DNA of 7,593 nt from Thermoplasmata archaeon (GCA_023129265.1 JAGMCJ010000096.1:1-7593); one strand, 5' to 3'. Shown: positions 1 to 6,921, counted from the stretch's first letter. Numbers and translations are program-made. Notes: generated from the letters alone by a model not told the origin.

Positions 1-25
1 CCAGCTCTGCCAGACGTACCTGCTC
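1..25 (-). repeat. 25-nt exact direct repeat, copy in repeat unit 8
   Basis: This is the second copy of the 25-nt segment at 1495-1519. It sits at the very edge of the window, so the identity could extend further left than can be seen. On the right, position 26 (a) differs from its counterpart at 1520 (g). Confidence 0.88.
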
Positions 26-3000
26 ATACCGGGAACGAGGTCCTGAGGCGACGGTGCTCCTATGTTGTATATTGAATTCTCAACCCACCAGGGATAGTAC
101 GGCGTGCCTTTGACCACGCCGTCAACTTCCACCTGCCGACCAGCTGGGTTCGTCGTTATGGTCACCCGGTACTCGAGCTCGAAGTTCGCTGTGTATGTGT
201 ACGGGCCGTCGCACACAATCGGATGAGATATATCCCCGCCATCGCTCCAGTTGACCCAGACGTACCGGCTCGAATCGACAACGATGACCTGCGGCGAAAT
301 CGCCCTGATGATGAGTATATCTCCAGCGTTGCACCAGTCCTGGAACATCGTCACTTCAGCGAAGCCGTTAACCTCTATGTCCAAGCCAGTTACGGGCGTG
401 GATGTGATAGTATACCGATACTCTGTGTTAAAGTAGGCGATGTACGTTGCTGGGGCAGTCACCTGCACCACATGGGTCTGGGGCTGTCCGTCATTCCAGT
501 GGCTGTATACCGCCCGCGTGTCACCCGAGATTTGCGGCGATGGTGCGTGGATGGTCACCGGCGTGCCGGTGTCAAACCACTTGAGATGTGGAGCCGTCCA
601 CTGCCAGGTGTCTACCTCAACGAGCAGCCCCTGCGGGTCGCTCGAGACGTTCAAGAGGTACTGGGCCACGAAGTTCGCCGTGTGTGTGGCGGGCGCATTG
701 CAGAATATCGGTTTCGGGTTCGCTCCGCCTGTGCTCCAATTGTCCCAACGATACCTCATCCCCGTGGGCGTCGTCTGGTCCTGCGGTGACGGAGCTCCCA
801 GCATTGCCGGGGTACCCTGTGCGCACCAGAAGGAGTACGGGGCCATGTATTCGTCAACGCCCACGGTTATGTTCAGTCCCCACGGGCTGGTGGTCACGTC
901 TATCTTGAACTCCACACCGAAGTTGGCGGTGTACGTTGCAGGCCCAGTGACGTTTATGTCGTGGCACTGAGCGCCCCCGTCGTTCCAGCTCAGCCAAGTG
1001 TACTGGCTGTCGAGGGTGATGGACTGCGGAGACGGCGCGCATATCGTGTGATTCGATCCAACGTCCCAGAAGAAGTACACGGGACCATCACCAACTGGTT
1101 GCGGATCTGTGTCATACACAGCTCCGTTCACGTCAACATCCAGCCCTGCCGGAGACGTCGTGAATGAGATGTTGTACTGCTTGATGTAGTTCGCGGTGAA
1201 CGTGTCTGGGCCGACGACAGTTATCGGGTGAGCCTGGGCACCAGCATCGCTCCAGTCAACGAACGACCACTGCTCGTCCGGATTAATCGACTGCGGCGAG
1301 ATGGCGTACAGGTCGTGTACGCTTCCATTAAGCCACCAGAAACTGGCGGGAGCTGTGTATGGAACGGTGTCAACCTCAACAAGCAGTCCTCCTGGATTCG
1401 TGGTGACGTTCACCATATGCTCGACTGCGAACGTTGCGATGTACGTCATCACCTGAGTGGTTGTCACTGGGTGGGACTGTCCACCGCCATCGCTCCAGCT
1501 CTGCCAGACGTACCTGCTCGTCCCGTCTATCATGTGAGGTGTCATCACGTCGATGGTGTGAACATCTCCCTGGCCCCACCAGAAGCTCTCGGGAGCCTGG
1601 TATTGAAACACCATGTCGATCACTATCCACAGGTCCGTAGCTGGTAGCGTCTCGAATGTGATCTTGTACTCTGGCTCAAAGAAAGCCATGACCGTGATAG
1701 GTGTGACCGAGGGCTGGACGGTAATGGGATGGGTTATCAGCCCGGAATCACTCCAATGGGAGAAATTCCACCTGATCTCTGGGTTGGGATCGGCGTTTGT
1801 GGGGTCAACCGCGATGGTGTGCACCTCCCCGACTGTCCAGTTGAAATGCGCTGGCGCTTGATGGGGGAAAGTGTCGACATATACGTTCCATCCAGGGTAT
1901 GCGGGCAGTGTTGTGATTATGTAGTGAACCTTGCCTGAAACGTCCGAGTAGTAGATATCGTCGTTCAGGTTCCTGGCATCTGTCCAGACCACCATGGGGC
2001 CGACCAAGTACATCACGTCGACAGCATGGTAGTCGTCCAATGCGTCCCCGCCCACGTCATTCACTGTGAAGAATCCACTGGAATTCCAGTATGTGATAGA
2101 CTGACTGTCGTTCACATAGACAAGGTGGACGTTTTGACCCGAGTCGATCGCAACCGCAGGATAGGCCTCATCCTCCAACGTACCTGGATTGAACTCGCCA
2201 TAGAATCCGCTCACGCCACCATCCGTGCTGAACATGACGGAGATATCGCTGAACACAGTCCCGTTCTGGATATACACAGTGACGAGAGTCCCCTCCTTGG
2301 CCACATCGGGAGCAATGAAGTCGAAGTCCACTATCGCCGCAATGTTTTCGGTGGACCACAACCTACCTGTGGCCGTCGTCTGATAGAACCATACGTGCCA
2401 GTGGGCCACTGAGCTGTTCCACTTCTGCCACGCTATGCCATTGACCCAATCTCCTTCTATCCAGGATGTAATCGAGGGATGTAGCCAGTCCTCGTTCTGG
2501 TGAGCCGAAGAATAGAAGATACTGACCCACATGTTCCCCCCGGGGTCCGTAAGGTCGTCATCAAACATGATGCAGATTGTCCTCTCTGTCCCGCTCGTCA
2601 AGTTCTGGCAGTCGGCCACAACCGACATAGGGTTGGTCGCCGACGCAAAAGTGTCCATGTTCTGGAACTTGCCATGTTGTTTGTAGACGGGCCTGCCCGG
2701 AGGGTCGATTTTGCTCCAATCATAGTAGTACCAATTCCAGAGGTTTCCGTGATCCTCGGATTTGGCCATCCTCCACCAGCTCTCCTCACCCGGCGTGTCT
2801 CGCTCGTACCAGATGTGGTAGTAAGCCCCTGTTGAATCAATCGTTAGTGAAGGGTTCAATTGGTCTCCTGGGATCGTGAACATTCCTGCGCCCCAGCTCA
2901 CACCCAGATCATCTGACCACGCAAGGCCGATATCCCAATCCGCACCTTGGTGCTGGAAGACAGTCCAGACCCGATTCGTGGTTGAATCGTAGGCGAATCT

Positions 3001-3354
3001 CGGGTACCGCTGAGCATTTGGCTCATCCCATACTTGAACATCCGCATTGAAGGGCAGTTCCATCGGCATCGGATCGTCGTTCTCCCAGAGGATCTCGTCG
3101 AGGCTCACCGTCCACTGATAGACAGGCTCGATCAGGACTGGTGCTGTGACCATTTCAAGGGCTTCCTCTTCACTGAGGATTCGTCCCAGAGGCTTCACCG
3201 AGTCTAAATCAACCCAGGGCAAGTCCTGGTCAGGTTGAGACTCTTTCACTGGCGTTGCTGTCTGTGCGAATGATGCCATTGTCAGTACGACAACCAGCAA
3301 TAGCAGGCCAACAACAACTCCGATACTTCTCCCATATTCTTTCTTTCCGTTCAT
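1..3354 (-). CDS. Exported propeller plus InlB-like tandem repeat surface protein (C-terminus outside window)
   Basis: The minus-strand frame is open from an ATG at 3354 to the window edge: 1118 codons, no stop. Residues 1-10 are basic/polar and about 11-30 are hydrophobic (GVVVGLLLLVVVLTMASFAQ), a signal peptide or N-terminal anchor. Residues about 110-470 look like a degenerate Asp-box beta-propeller: WSDDLGVSW (146-154), KSEDHGNLW (198-206), FSTDGG (375-380), and VVWTDARNLNDDIYYS (455-470). From about 475 come seven full repeats and an eighth partial one, each about 83 residues, with core pattern V-T-T-x-P-x-G-L-x-V-x-V-D...A-P-x-S-F-W-W...H-T-I-x-A-P-S-P-Q...Y-V-W-x-S-W-S-D-G-G...H-P-I...G-P-x-T-Y-T-A-N-F. 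This resembles divergent InlB B-repeat domains. The protein has only eight Cys, six of them paired inside repeats 4, 5 and 7, and many N-x-S/T sequons. The start is chosen for the SD GGGAGGAG six bases upstream. The likely role is a glycosylated surface protein; ligand unknown. Any C-terminal anchor lies outside the window. Coding certainty is high, function unknown. Confidence 0.94.
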   Translation of the reverse strand, partial: MNGKKEYGRSIGVVVGLLLLVVVLTMASFAQTATPVKESQPDQDLPWVDLDSVKPLGRILSEEEALEMVTAPVLIEPVYQWTVSLDEILWENDDPMPMELPFNADVQVWDEPNAQRYPRFAYDSTTNRVWTVFQHQGADWDIGLAWSDDLGVSWGAGMFTIPGDQLNPSLTIDSTGAYYHIWYERDTPGEESWWRMAKSEDHGNLWNWYYYDWSKIDPPGRPVYKQHGKFQNMDTFASATNPMSVVADCQNLTSGTERTICIMFDDDLTDPGGNMWVSIFYSSAHQNEDWLHPSITSWIEGDWVNGIAWQKWNSSVAHWHVWFYQTTATGRLWSTENIAAIVDFDFIAPDVAKEGTLVTVYIQNGTVFSDISVMFSTDGGVSGFYGEFNPGTLEDEAYPAVAIDSGQNVHLVYVNDSQSITYWNSSGFFTVNDVGGDALDDYHAVDVMYLVGPMVVWTDARNLNDDIYYSDVSGKVHYIITTLPAYPGWNVYVDTFPHQAPAHFNWTVGEVHTIAVDPTNADPNPEIRWNFSHWSDSGLITHPITVQPSVTPITVMAFFEPEYKITFETLPATDLWIVIDMVFQYQAPESFWWGQGDVHTIDVMTPHMIDGTSRYVWQSWSDGGGQSHPVTTTQVMTYIATFAVEHMVNVTTNPGGLLVEVDTVPYTAPASFWWLNGSVHDLYAISPQSINPDEQWSFVDWSDAGAQAHPITVVGPDTFTANYIKQYNISFTTSPAGLDVDVNGAVYDTDPQPVGDGPVYFFWDVGSNHTICAPSPQSITLDSQYTWLSWNDGGAQCHDINVTGPATYTANFGVEFKIDVTTSPWGLNITVGVDEYMAPYSFWCAQGTPAMLGAPSPQDQTTPTGMRYRWDNWSTGGANPKPIFCNAPATHTANFVAQYLLNVSSDPQGLLVEVDTWQWTAPHLKWFDTGTPVTIHAPSPQISGDTRAVYSHWNDGQPQTHVVQVTAPATYIAYFNTEYRYTITSTPVTGLDIEVNGFAEVTMFQDWCNAGDILIIRAISPQVIVVDSSRYVWVNWSDGGDISHPIVCDGPYTYTANFELEYRVTITTNPAGRQVEVDGVVKGTPYYPWWVENSIYNIGAPSPQDLVPGMSRYVWQSW
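1495..1519 (-). repeat. 25-nt exact direct repeat, copy in repeat unit 2
   Basis: Positions 1495-1519 are identical to positions 1-25. Both encode S-R-Y-V-W-Q-S-W in the same register (residues 613-620 and 1111-1118). The copies lie 1494 bp apart, which is six units of 83 codons, so the identity links repeat unit 2 with unit 8. Confidence 0.9.
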
Positions 3355-3360
3355 AACATT

Positions 3361-3368
3361 CTCCTCCC
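3361..3368 (-). promoter_or_regulatory. Shine-Dalgarno site of the large repeat protein
   Basis: Read on the minus strand this is GGGAGGAG, six bases before the ATG at 3354. An overlapping upstream ATG (3359-3357) is followed by TTA TGA and stops at once, so the site fixes the start at 3354. Confidence 0.8.
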
Positions 3369-3420
3369 GAACGTACAACAATCACTGAGATTGGAAGTGA
3401 ACCGAGGAAAACCCTCCCCC

Positions 3421-3429
3421 TATAAAAAA
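3421..3429 (-). promoter_or_regulatory. TATA box for the large repeat protein gene
   Basis: On the minus strand the segment reads TTTTTTATA, a good archaeal TATA box. Transcription should start about 25 bp downstream, near 3400, giving a leader of about 45 nt that contains the SD. The box lies only nine bases beyond the stop codon of the preceding gene, so its T-run could also act as an oligo-T termination signal for that gene. The site is seen in sequence; the start point is inferred from usual archaeal spacing. Confidence 0.7.
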
Positions 3430-3437
3430 CCTTTCGT

Positions 3438-4229
3438 TTACGGTGATACTGGAGGGGCCTGTCTGGGGGTAGCTCCATTGGGTCCCGTCACCGCTTGTTC
3501 TGGATATCGTCCGTACTCCTGCCAGGCGATATACGCGTCACTGTTCTGGCGCGTCGCCACGGCAGGAAAGGCATTCACGAGGAAACTCTGAGAAACCCGG
3601 TAGTCCCCGAGCCAGGTCAGACCCCCATCCGTCGACTTCGCGGAAAAGATGTGAAAGAAGTTCCCGGGGACCCTCGTGTCATGCCACGCAACGAAGATCG
3701 CTCCGTCACTGTTGATCGCGATGCTGGGGCCAGAACTGACATCCCCAGGTGATTCATGGTCCACCCTGATGCTCTCAACCCATGTCGTCCCTCCGTCCCG
3801 CGAGAACGATACGTACATGTCCTTGTCGCCTCCAGGAATTGCTGTCTCGTACACGACGTAGATGCTTCCGCTGAAGGAGCCTGCTCCATCGTCGATTGCG
3901 ATGGAGGGATTCTCGGAGTAGAAGCCGGCAAAGGCCTTGCTTATGTTCTTCGGGGTTGTCCAGGTCGTTCCGTTATCCACCGATTTCGTGCATGCGATGT
4001 TCCTGTCGCCGAACCTTGTGTCGGTCCAAACCGCGTGAAGAACTCCTGCACCGTCTGTAGCGATTCTCGGCAAGGCAGATCTGGCAGGATCCGCATCAAC
4101 AGACACGTTGGGTCTTGAGAACTGGATTGTCTTCGCTTCTTCCAGAATCTCGGTGGCTGGAAGCAAGAAATAGGAAAGAAGTAGAGCCGAGACAATGAAG
4201 GCGGTCCTCGTCACTCTGAACCGTCTCAA
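3438..4229 (-). CDS. Exported Asp-box (BNR/sialidase-like) propeller protein, apparently truncated
   Basis: The product is 263 residues. Residues 1-9 are basic and about 10-27 are hydrophobic (AFIVSALLLSYFLLPATE), a signal peptide or membrane anchor. Three clear Asp-boxes follow at regular spacing: SVDNGTTW (83-90), SRDGGTTW (143-150) and STDGGLTW (199-206), each preceded by a strand such as HAVWTDTR or FVAWHDTR. A fourth unit begins (FPAVATRQNSDAYIAWQE, 221-238) but has no Asp-box, and the protein ends in an unrelated Pro-rich tail. Complete propellers usually need six or seven blades, so this is probably truncated or needs a partner. I chose a TTG start: an in-frame TGA stands three codons upstream and GAGGAGGAG lies nine bases before it. 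A GTG at codon 6 is the alternative. No catalytic sialidase residues can be argued, so no enzyme activity is proposed. It lies upstream of, and in the same direction as, the large repeat protein gene. Confidence 0.82.
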   Translation of the reverse strand: MRRFRVTRTAFIVSALLLSYFLLPATEILEEAKTIQFSRPNVSVDADPARSALPRIATDGAGVLHAVWTDTRFGDRNIACTKSVDNGTTWTTPKNISKAFAGFYSENPSIAIDDGAGSFSGSIYVVYETAIPGGDKDMYVSFSRDGGTTWVESIRVDHESPGDVSSGPSIAINSDGAIFVAWHDTRVPGNFFHIFSAKSTDGGLTWLGDYRVSQSFLVNAFPAVATRQNSDAYIAWQEYGRYPEQAVTGPNGATPRQAPPVSP

Positions 4230-4238
4230 AGCTGCTCA

Positions 4239-4247
4239 CTCCTCCTC
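4239..4247 (-). promoter_or_regulatory. Shine-Dalgarno site supporting a TTG start
   Basis: On the minus strand this reads GAGGAGGAG, with nine bases to the TTG at 4229. It is the main support for a TTG start rather than the in-frame GTG 15 bases further on. Confidence 0.65.
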
Positions 4248-4268
4248 AGCTGCGTTCCCTCCTCTTGA

Positions 4269-4277
4269 TTGCATATC
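4269..4277 (-). promoter_or_regulatory. Possible weak TATA box for the 263-residue protein gene
   Basis: The minus strand reads GATATGCAA, an imperfect TATA element centred about 44 bp before the TTG start. Normal spacing would put transcription start near 4247, leaving a short leader that just includes the SD. The match is weak and is offered as the best candidate in the divergent intergenic region. Confidence 0.3.
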
Positions 4278-4350
4278 GACTCGGTTCTACCAAGAGGTTG
4301 TGAGAACCATCGGTCTTGGACAAGGTTCGGTGGCAGAATGCACCAACAGA

Positions 4351-4359
4351 CTTTAATAG
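4351..4359 (+). promoter_or_regulatory. TATA box for the 822-residue secreted protein gene
   Basis: CTTTAATAG resembles an archaeal TATA box. Its centre is about 34 bp before the ATG at 4389, so the predicted transcription start (about 4379-4385) leaves only a few bases of leader. No SD precedes the ATG, in keeping with leaderless or near-leaderless initiation. An ATG at 4378 stops after one further codon. Confidence 0.5.
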
Positions 4360-4388
4360 ACGTTCGACAGAAATAGAATGGAATAGGG

Positions 4389-6857
4389 ATGGAGTCGTGG
4401 AAAGTTCCGGCATCACCAGAGCACCGCGTGTTCTGCTCAGTGACGACCCTCTTGCTAGTGTCCACCATCTTTGTCGCGGTTCTGGACACCACCACGGATA
4501 CGGCCTCCGCGCTCCCGCCTTTCTCCTCGGACAGAATGGTCTCCGACCTGAACGAGAGCGCGGACCAGTACTATCCTGACCTGGCGGTGGCCCCAAATGG
4601 GACCATCTACGTTGTCTGGGAGGACGGCCGGAACGACCCGACCCCTGGGAGCCCGCCGTACCTTGTGGACATCTTCATTTCCGCATCGCACAACAGGGGA
4701 GGGAGCTTCTCCGCGAACATGCAAATCACGAACCACTCGCAGAGCCACATGAAATCGGAATCCTCCATCGCCGTCGATCCCAGCGGAACGGTCTACGTCG
4801 TGTGGTGGGACAACACCGGCCTCTATCTTCAGAAGTCCTCGGACGGGTTCACGTTCTCGGACGCCGTGGAGGTCTCGGCGGGCGTCAACGGGACCTTCAA
4901 GATCGCCCCGTCCGTCTGCGCTCCCGCTCCGGGAAAGGTCCACGTTGCCTACTCTTCTCCGGACGGTCACGAGGGACGGATATTCCTGGCGACTTCAAGT
5001 GACGGAGGCGGAACGTTCTCCTCGGTGAGAGTGGATGACGCCGCCGGTTCGTTCCGAACGAATCCAGACCTTGCCGTCGCAGTGAACGGGAGCATCCACG
5101 TGGTCTGGCAGGATGAGAGGGACGGGGACAGCGACGTTTACTTCTCTGGATCCATCGACGGCGGGCAGACATTCTCGTCCGACGTGAGAGTGAACGACGA
5201 CGTCGGCACAGCCGACCAGGACCTTCCATCCGTCGCGGTCGGCGCAGGCGGGAACATCTACGTCGTCTGGAGGGACTGGCGGAACGGGAACTCGGACATC
5301 TTCTTCTCGAAGTCAACGGATGGCGGGAGCACCTTCGGCGACGGCATCCTGAACGACAACGACGTGGAGGTCGACGATTTCCCCTTCAACGCGATGCATG
5401 ACTATCCCGTGGTGGCGGTGGATGCTGCAGAGAACATCTACGTGGCCTGGCGGGACACGCGTAACGGGTTCTCCGACCAGGACATCTACTTCACGCAGTC
5501 CGAGGACGGCGGCCTCACGTTCGGAGACGGGCTGAAGAATGACAACGACCTCAAGGTGAACGACGATTTGGAGGACACGGACCAGGCGATCCCCGCAATG
5601 GCCCTCGCGCCAGACGGTAGCGTCTGCATAGTGTGGTACGATAACAGGAACTTCGCCAACAAGCGGGTGGACGTCTACTTCTCTGTCTTCCTCGGCGCCG
5701 CACCAGACCTCACGATTGCGGGCGGGTCCGTGGACGACATCACGTTCGACCCGCTCAGTCCGCAGGTGGAGGGCACGACCGTGACAATCAGCGCAACGGT
5801 CCACAACATAGGTGACGAGGACGCGCACAACGTCCTTGTCAGATTCTATGACGATTCGCTCGACCCGCAGAGCCAGATCGGAAACGATGAGACGATACTG
5901 TTCATCCCGGCAGGCGGGAACGCGTCCGTTTCTCAGGACTGGACGTGTCAGGGTCAGGGCGTTCACACGATCCTTGTCTCAGCGGACCCTGAGGATGACA
6001 TCATAGAATGGAACGAGGCCAACAATGTGGCCAGCAAGACGTTCATTGTCCTTCCGATTCAGAACCCGGCGTGTCCCGAGGACGTGAGCGCATCGCTATT
6101 CGGGCTCGCCAACACAGGAATAATCGTCACCTGGACGCTCTCGCTGGACGACAACGGGGGGAGGAAGACCGTGGAAAGATATGACATCTACCGCGGGACG
6201 CGTTTCGTCCCTGGGGGACTCGGCTACGATCTGATTGGCTCTGTTCCCAGAGGCTCCAGCAACTTCGTGGACCAGACCGGGGGCTACCTCGACCCCAACG
6301 ACTACTTCTATGTCGTGTGCGCGTTCAACTCGACGCTCGGCAGCTCGTGCAGTCTCACTCAGGGAGCGAAGATGCACATCCCCGTGACGACCGGCTGGAA
6401 CCTGCTGGCCTTCCCCCTCGTTCTGTGGAAGTCGGACCTTGAATCGATGTTCAGGATGATCGACTTCGATGTCGTGAGGAAGTATGACGCAGAATCCTCC
6501 TCGTGGGTGTCCTTCTACTCCTCCAAGGGCTACAGTCCCCGCATCAGCGCGGACCTCTCGAGCGGGTTTTGGATACACTCTCTTGACGATGGGAACTTCA
6601 CCATCGCGGGCCAGGTCCCTCAGCAGGTCGAGCTCGAGCTCCGCAGGGGATGGAACCTCGTCGCGCTCCCCTCCTTCGCTTCCGATATACAGCTCTCGAT
6701 TCTTCTTTCCATGTACCCGCTTAAGAAGGCGGAGACATTCGATGTCACAAGCCCGCCACACTTCCTACGAGCGATGGGCAACCTGGAGGTCTTCGACCCG
6801 AAGAGAGGCTACTGGATACAAGCCCTCGAGGACGTGACGATATCCATAGCCAACTAG
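4389..6857 (+). CDS. Secreted multidomain protein: Asp-box propeller, CARDB-like, Fn3-like and paired GWN/YWI module
   Basis: A complete 822-residue protein. Residues about 17-32 are hydrophobic and an A-S-A site (39-41) suits signal peptidase cleavage. Residues about 60-435 hold seven propeller-like units of the form P-x-(V/L)-A-V-x-x-x-G-x-I-Y-V-V-W-x-D-x-R-N...D-I-Y-F-S. Asp-boxes are at 151-156 (SDGFTF), 203-210, 255-262, 309-316 and 371-378; the first unit has a variant (SHNRGGSF) and the last has none. A CARDB-like adhesion domain follows at about 438-555 (APDLTIAGGSVDD...WNEANNVASKTF). A fibronectin-III-like domain lies at about 560-660 (VERYDIYRGT...DYFYVVCAFNS). Two C-terminal units pair GWNLLAFP (669-676) with GFWIHSLDDGNFTI, and GWNLVALP (754-761) with GYWIQALEDVTISI. 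There is no C-terminal membrane segment, so it is probably secreted or held by other surface components. Composition is somewhat more GC-rich than the minus-strand genes. Function unknown; binding or scaffolding is inferred. Its stop is about 36 bp from the 23S TATA box. Confidence 0.95.
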   Translation: MESWKVPASPEHRVFCSVTTLLLVSTIFVAVLDTTTDTASALPPFSSDRMVSDLNESADQYYPDLAVAPNGTIYVVWEDGRNDPTPGSPPYLVDIFISASHNRGGSFSANMQITNHSQSHMKSESSIAVDPSGTVYVVWWDNTGLYLQKSSDGFTFSDAVEVSAGVNGTFKIAPSVCAPAPGKVHVAYSSPDGHEGRIFLATSSDGGGTFSSVRVDDAAGSFRTNPDLAVAVNGSIHVVWQDERDGDSDVYFSGSIDGGQTFSSDVRVNDDVGTADQDLPSVAVGAGGNIYVVWRDWRNGNSDIFFSKSTDGGSTFGDGILNDNDVEVDDFPFNAMHDYPVVAVDAAENIYVAWRDTRNGFSDQDIYFTQSEDGGLTFGDGLKNDNDLKVNDDLEDTDQAIPAMALAPDGSVCIVWYDNRNFANKRVDVYFSVFLGAAPDLTIAGGSVDDITFDPLSPQVEGTTVTISATVHNIGDEDAHNVLVRFYDDSLDPQSQIGNDETILFIPAGGNASVSQDWTCQGQGVHTILVSADPEDDIIEWNEANNVASKTFIVLPIQNPACPEDVSASLFGLANTGIIVTWTLSLDDNGGRKTVERYDIYRGTRFVPGGLGYDLIGSVPRGSSNFVDQTGGYLDPNDYFYVVCAFNSTLGSSCSLTQGAKMHIPVTTGWNLLAFPLVLWKSDLESMFRMIDFDVVRKYDAESSSWVSFYSSKGYSPRISADLSSGFWIHSLDDGNFTIAGQVPQQVELELRRGWNLVALPSFASDIQLSILLSMYPLKKAETFDVTSPPHFLRAMGNLEVFDPKRGYWIQALEDVTISIAN
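5337..5378 (+). repeat. Asp-rich insert in a propeller blade, copy 1
   Basis: This encodes GDGILNDNDVEVDD (residues 317-330), directly after the Asp-box STDGGSTF. A near copy occurs 186 bp (62 codons) downstream, so the blade and its insert were duplicated together. The D/N-rich pattern could bind calcium, which is inference. Confidence 0.8.
5523..5567 (+). repeat. Asp-rich insert in a propeller blade, copy 2
   Basis: This encodes GDGLKNDNDLKVNDD (residues 379-393), after the Asp-box SEDGGLTF. It matches copy 1 at G-D-G, N-D-N-D, V and D, at the same place in the next blade. Confidence 0.8.
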
Positions 6858-6892
6858 CGGTAGGCCAGGTGCCGCGCGACGCCGCAAGCAAG

Positions 6893-6901
6893 CTTTTTAT
6901 A
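6893..6901 (+). promoter_or_regulatory. TATA box of the 23S rRNA gene
   Basis: CTTTTTATA is a good archaeal TATA element, preceded by a purine-containing stretch (GCAAGCAAG) that could serve as a BRE. Usual spacing predicts a transcription start near 6920-6926. It lies about 36 bp after the stop of the 822-residue protein gene, so the 23S gene appears to have its own promoter rather than being part of a 16S-23S operon. Confidence 0.7.
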
Positions 6902-6921
6902 CTCGTAAGCTAATAGGATGT

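Larger units (their letters stand above)
1..1932 (-). repeat. Tandem array of about 83-residue InlB-like repeats within the large minus-strand gene
   Basis: Eight consecutive units begin near residues 475, 562, 646, 726, 816, 898, 979 and 1062 of the large protein; the last is cut by the window edge. Lengths vary from about 80 to 90 residues. The most conserved blocks are the A-P-S-P-Q turn, the W-x-x-W-(S/N)-D-G-G segment and the closing T-Y-T-A-N-F strand. The units are diverged at DNA level except for local identical stretches, so the array is old but may still recombine. Similar all-beta repeats in bacterial and archaeal exported proteins are thought to form extended stalks; that role is inferred here. 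Confidence 0.9.

Noticed and set aside
223..970. Overlapping plus-strand open frames opposite the repeat array
   Set aside because: They lie antisense to the continuous 1118-codon minus-strand frame, change frame from unit to unit, and their products are low-complexity Arg/Val/His-rich with no recognisable domain. The minus-strand reading shows clear repeats and a signal segment.
1..1932. CRISPR array or non-coding satellite
   Set aside because: The periodic sequence has a unit of about 249 bp, is diverged between units and is fully coding in one frame.
5313..6761. Long minus-strand open frames of 217 and 221 codons opposite the 822-residue gene
   Set aside because: Both are antisense to a well-supported gene with conserved motifs. 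They result from its GC-rich third positions and encode Arg/Val/Glu-rich sequence without domains.
3438..6857. Active sialidase or other glycosidase
   Set aside because: Asp-boxes mark a propeller fold only. I could not identify the arginine triad or other catalytic residues of sialidases, and both proteins read as repeated structural blades.
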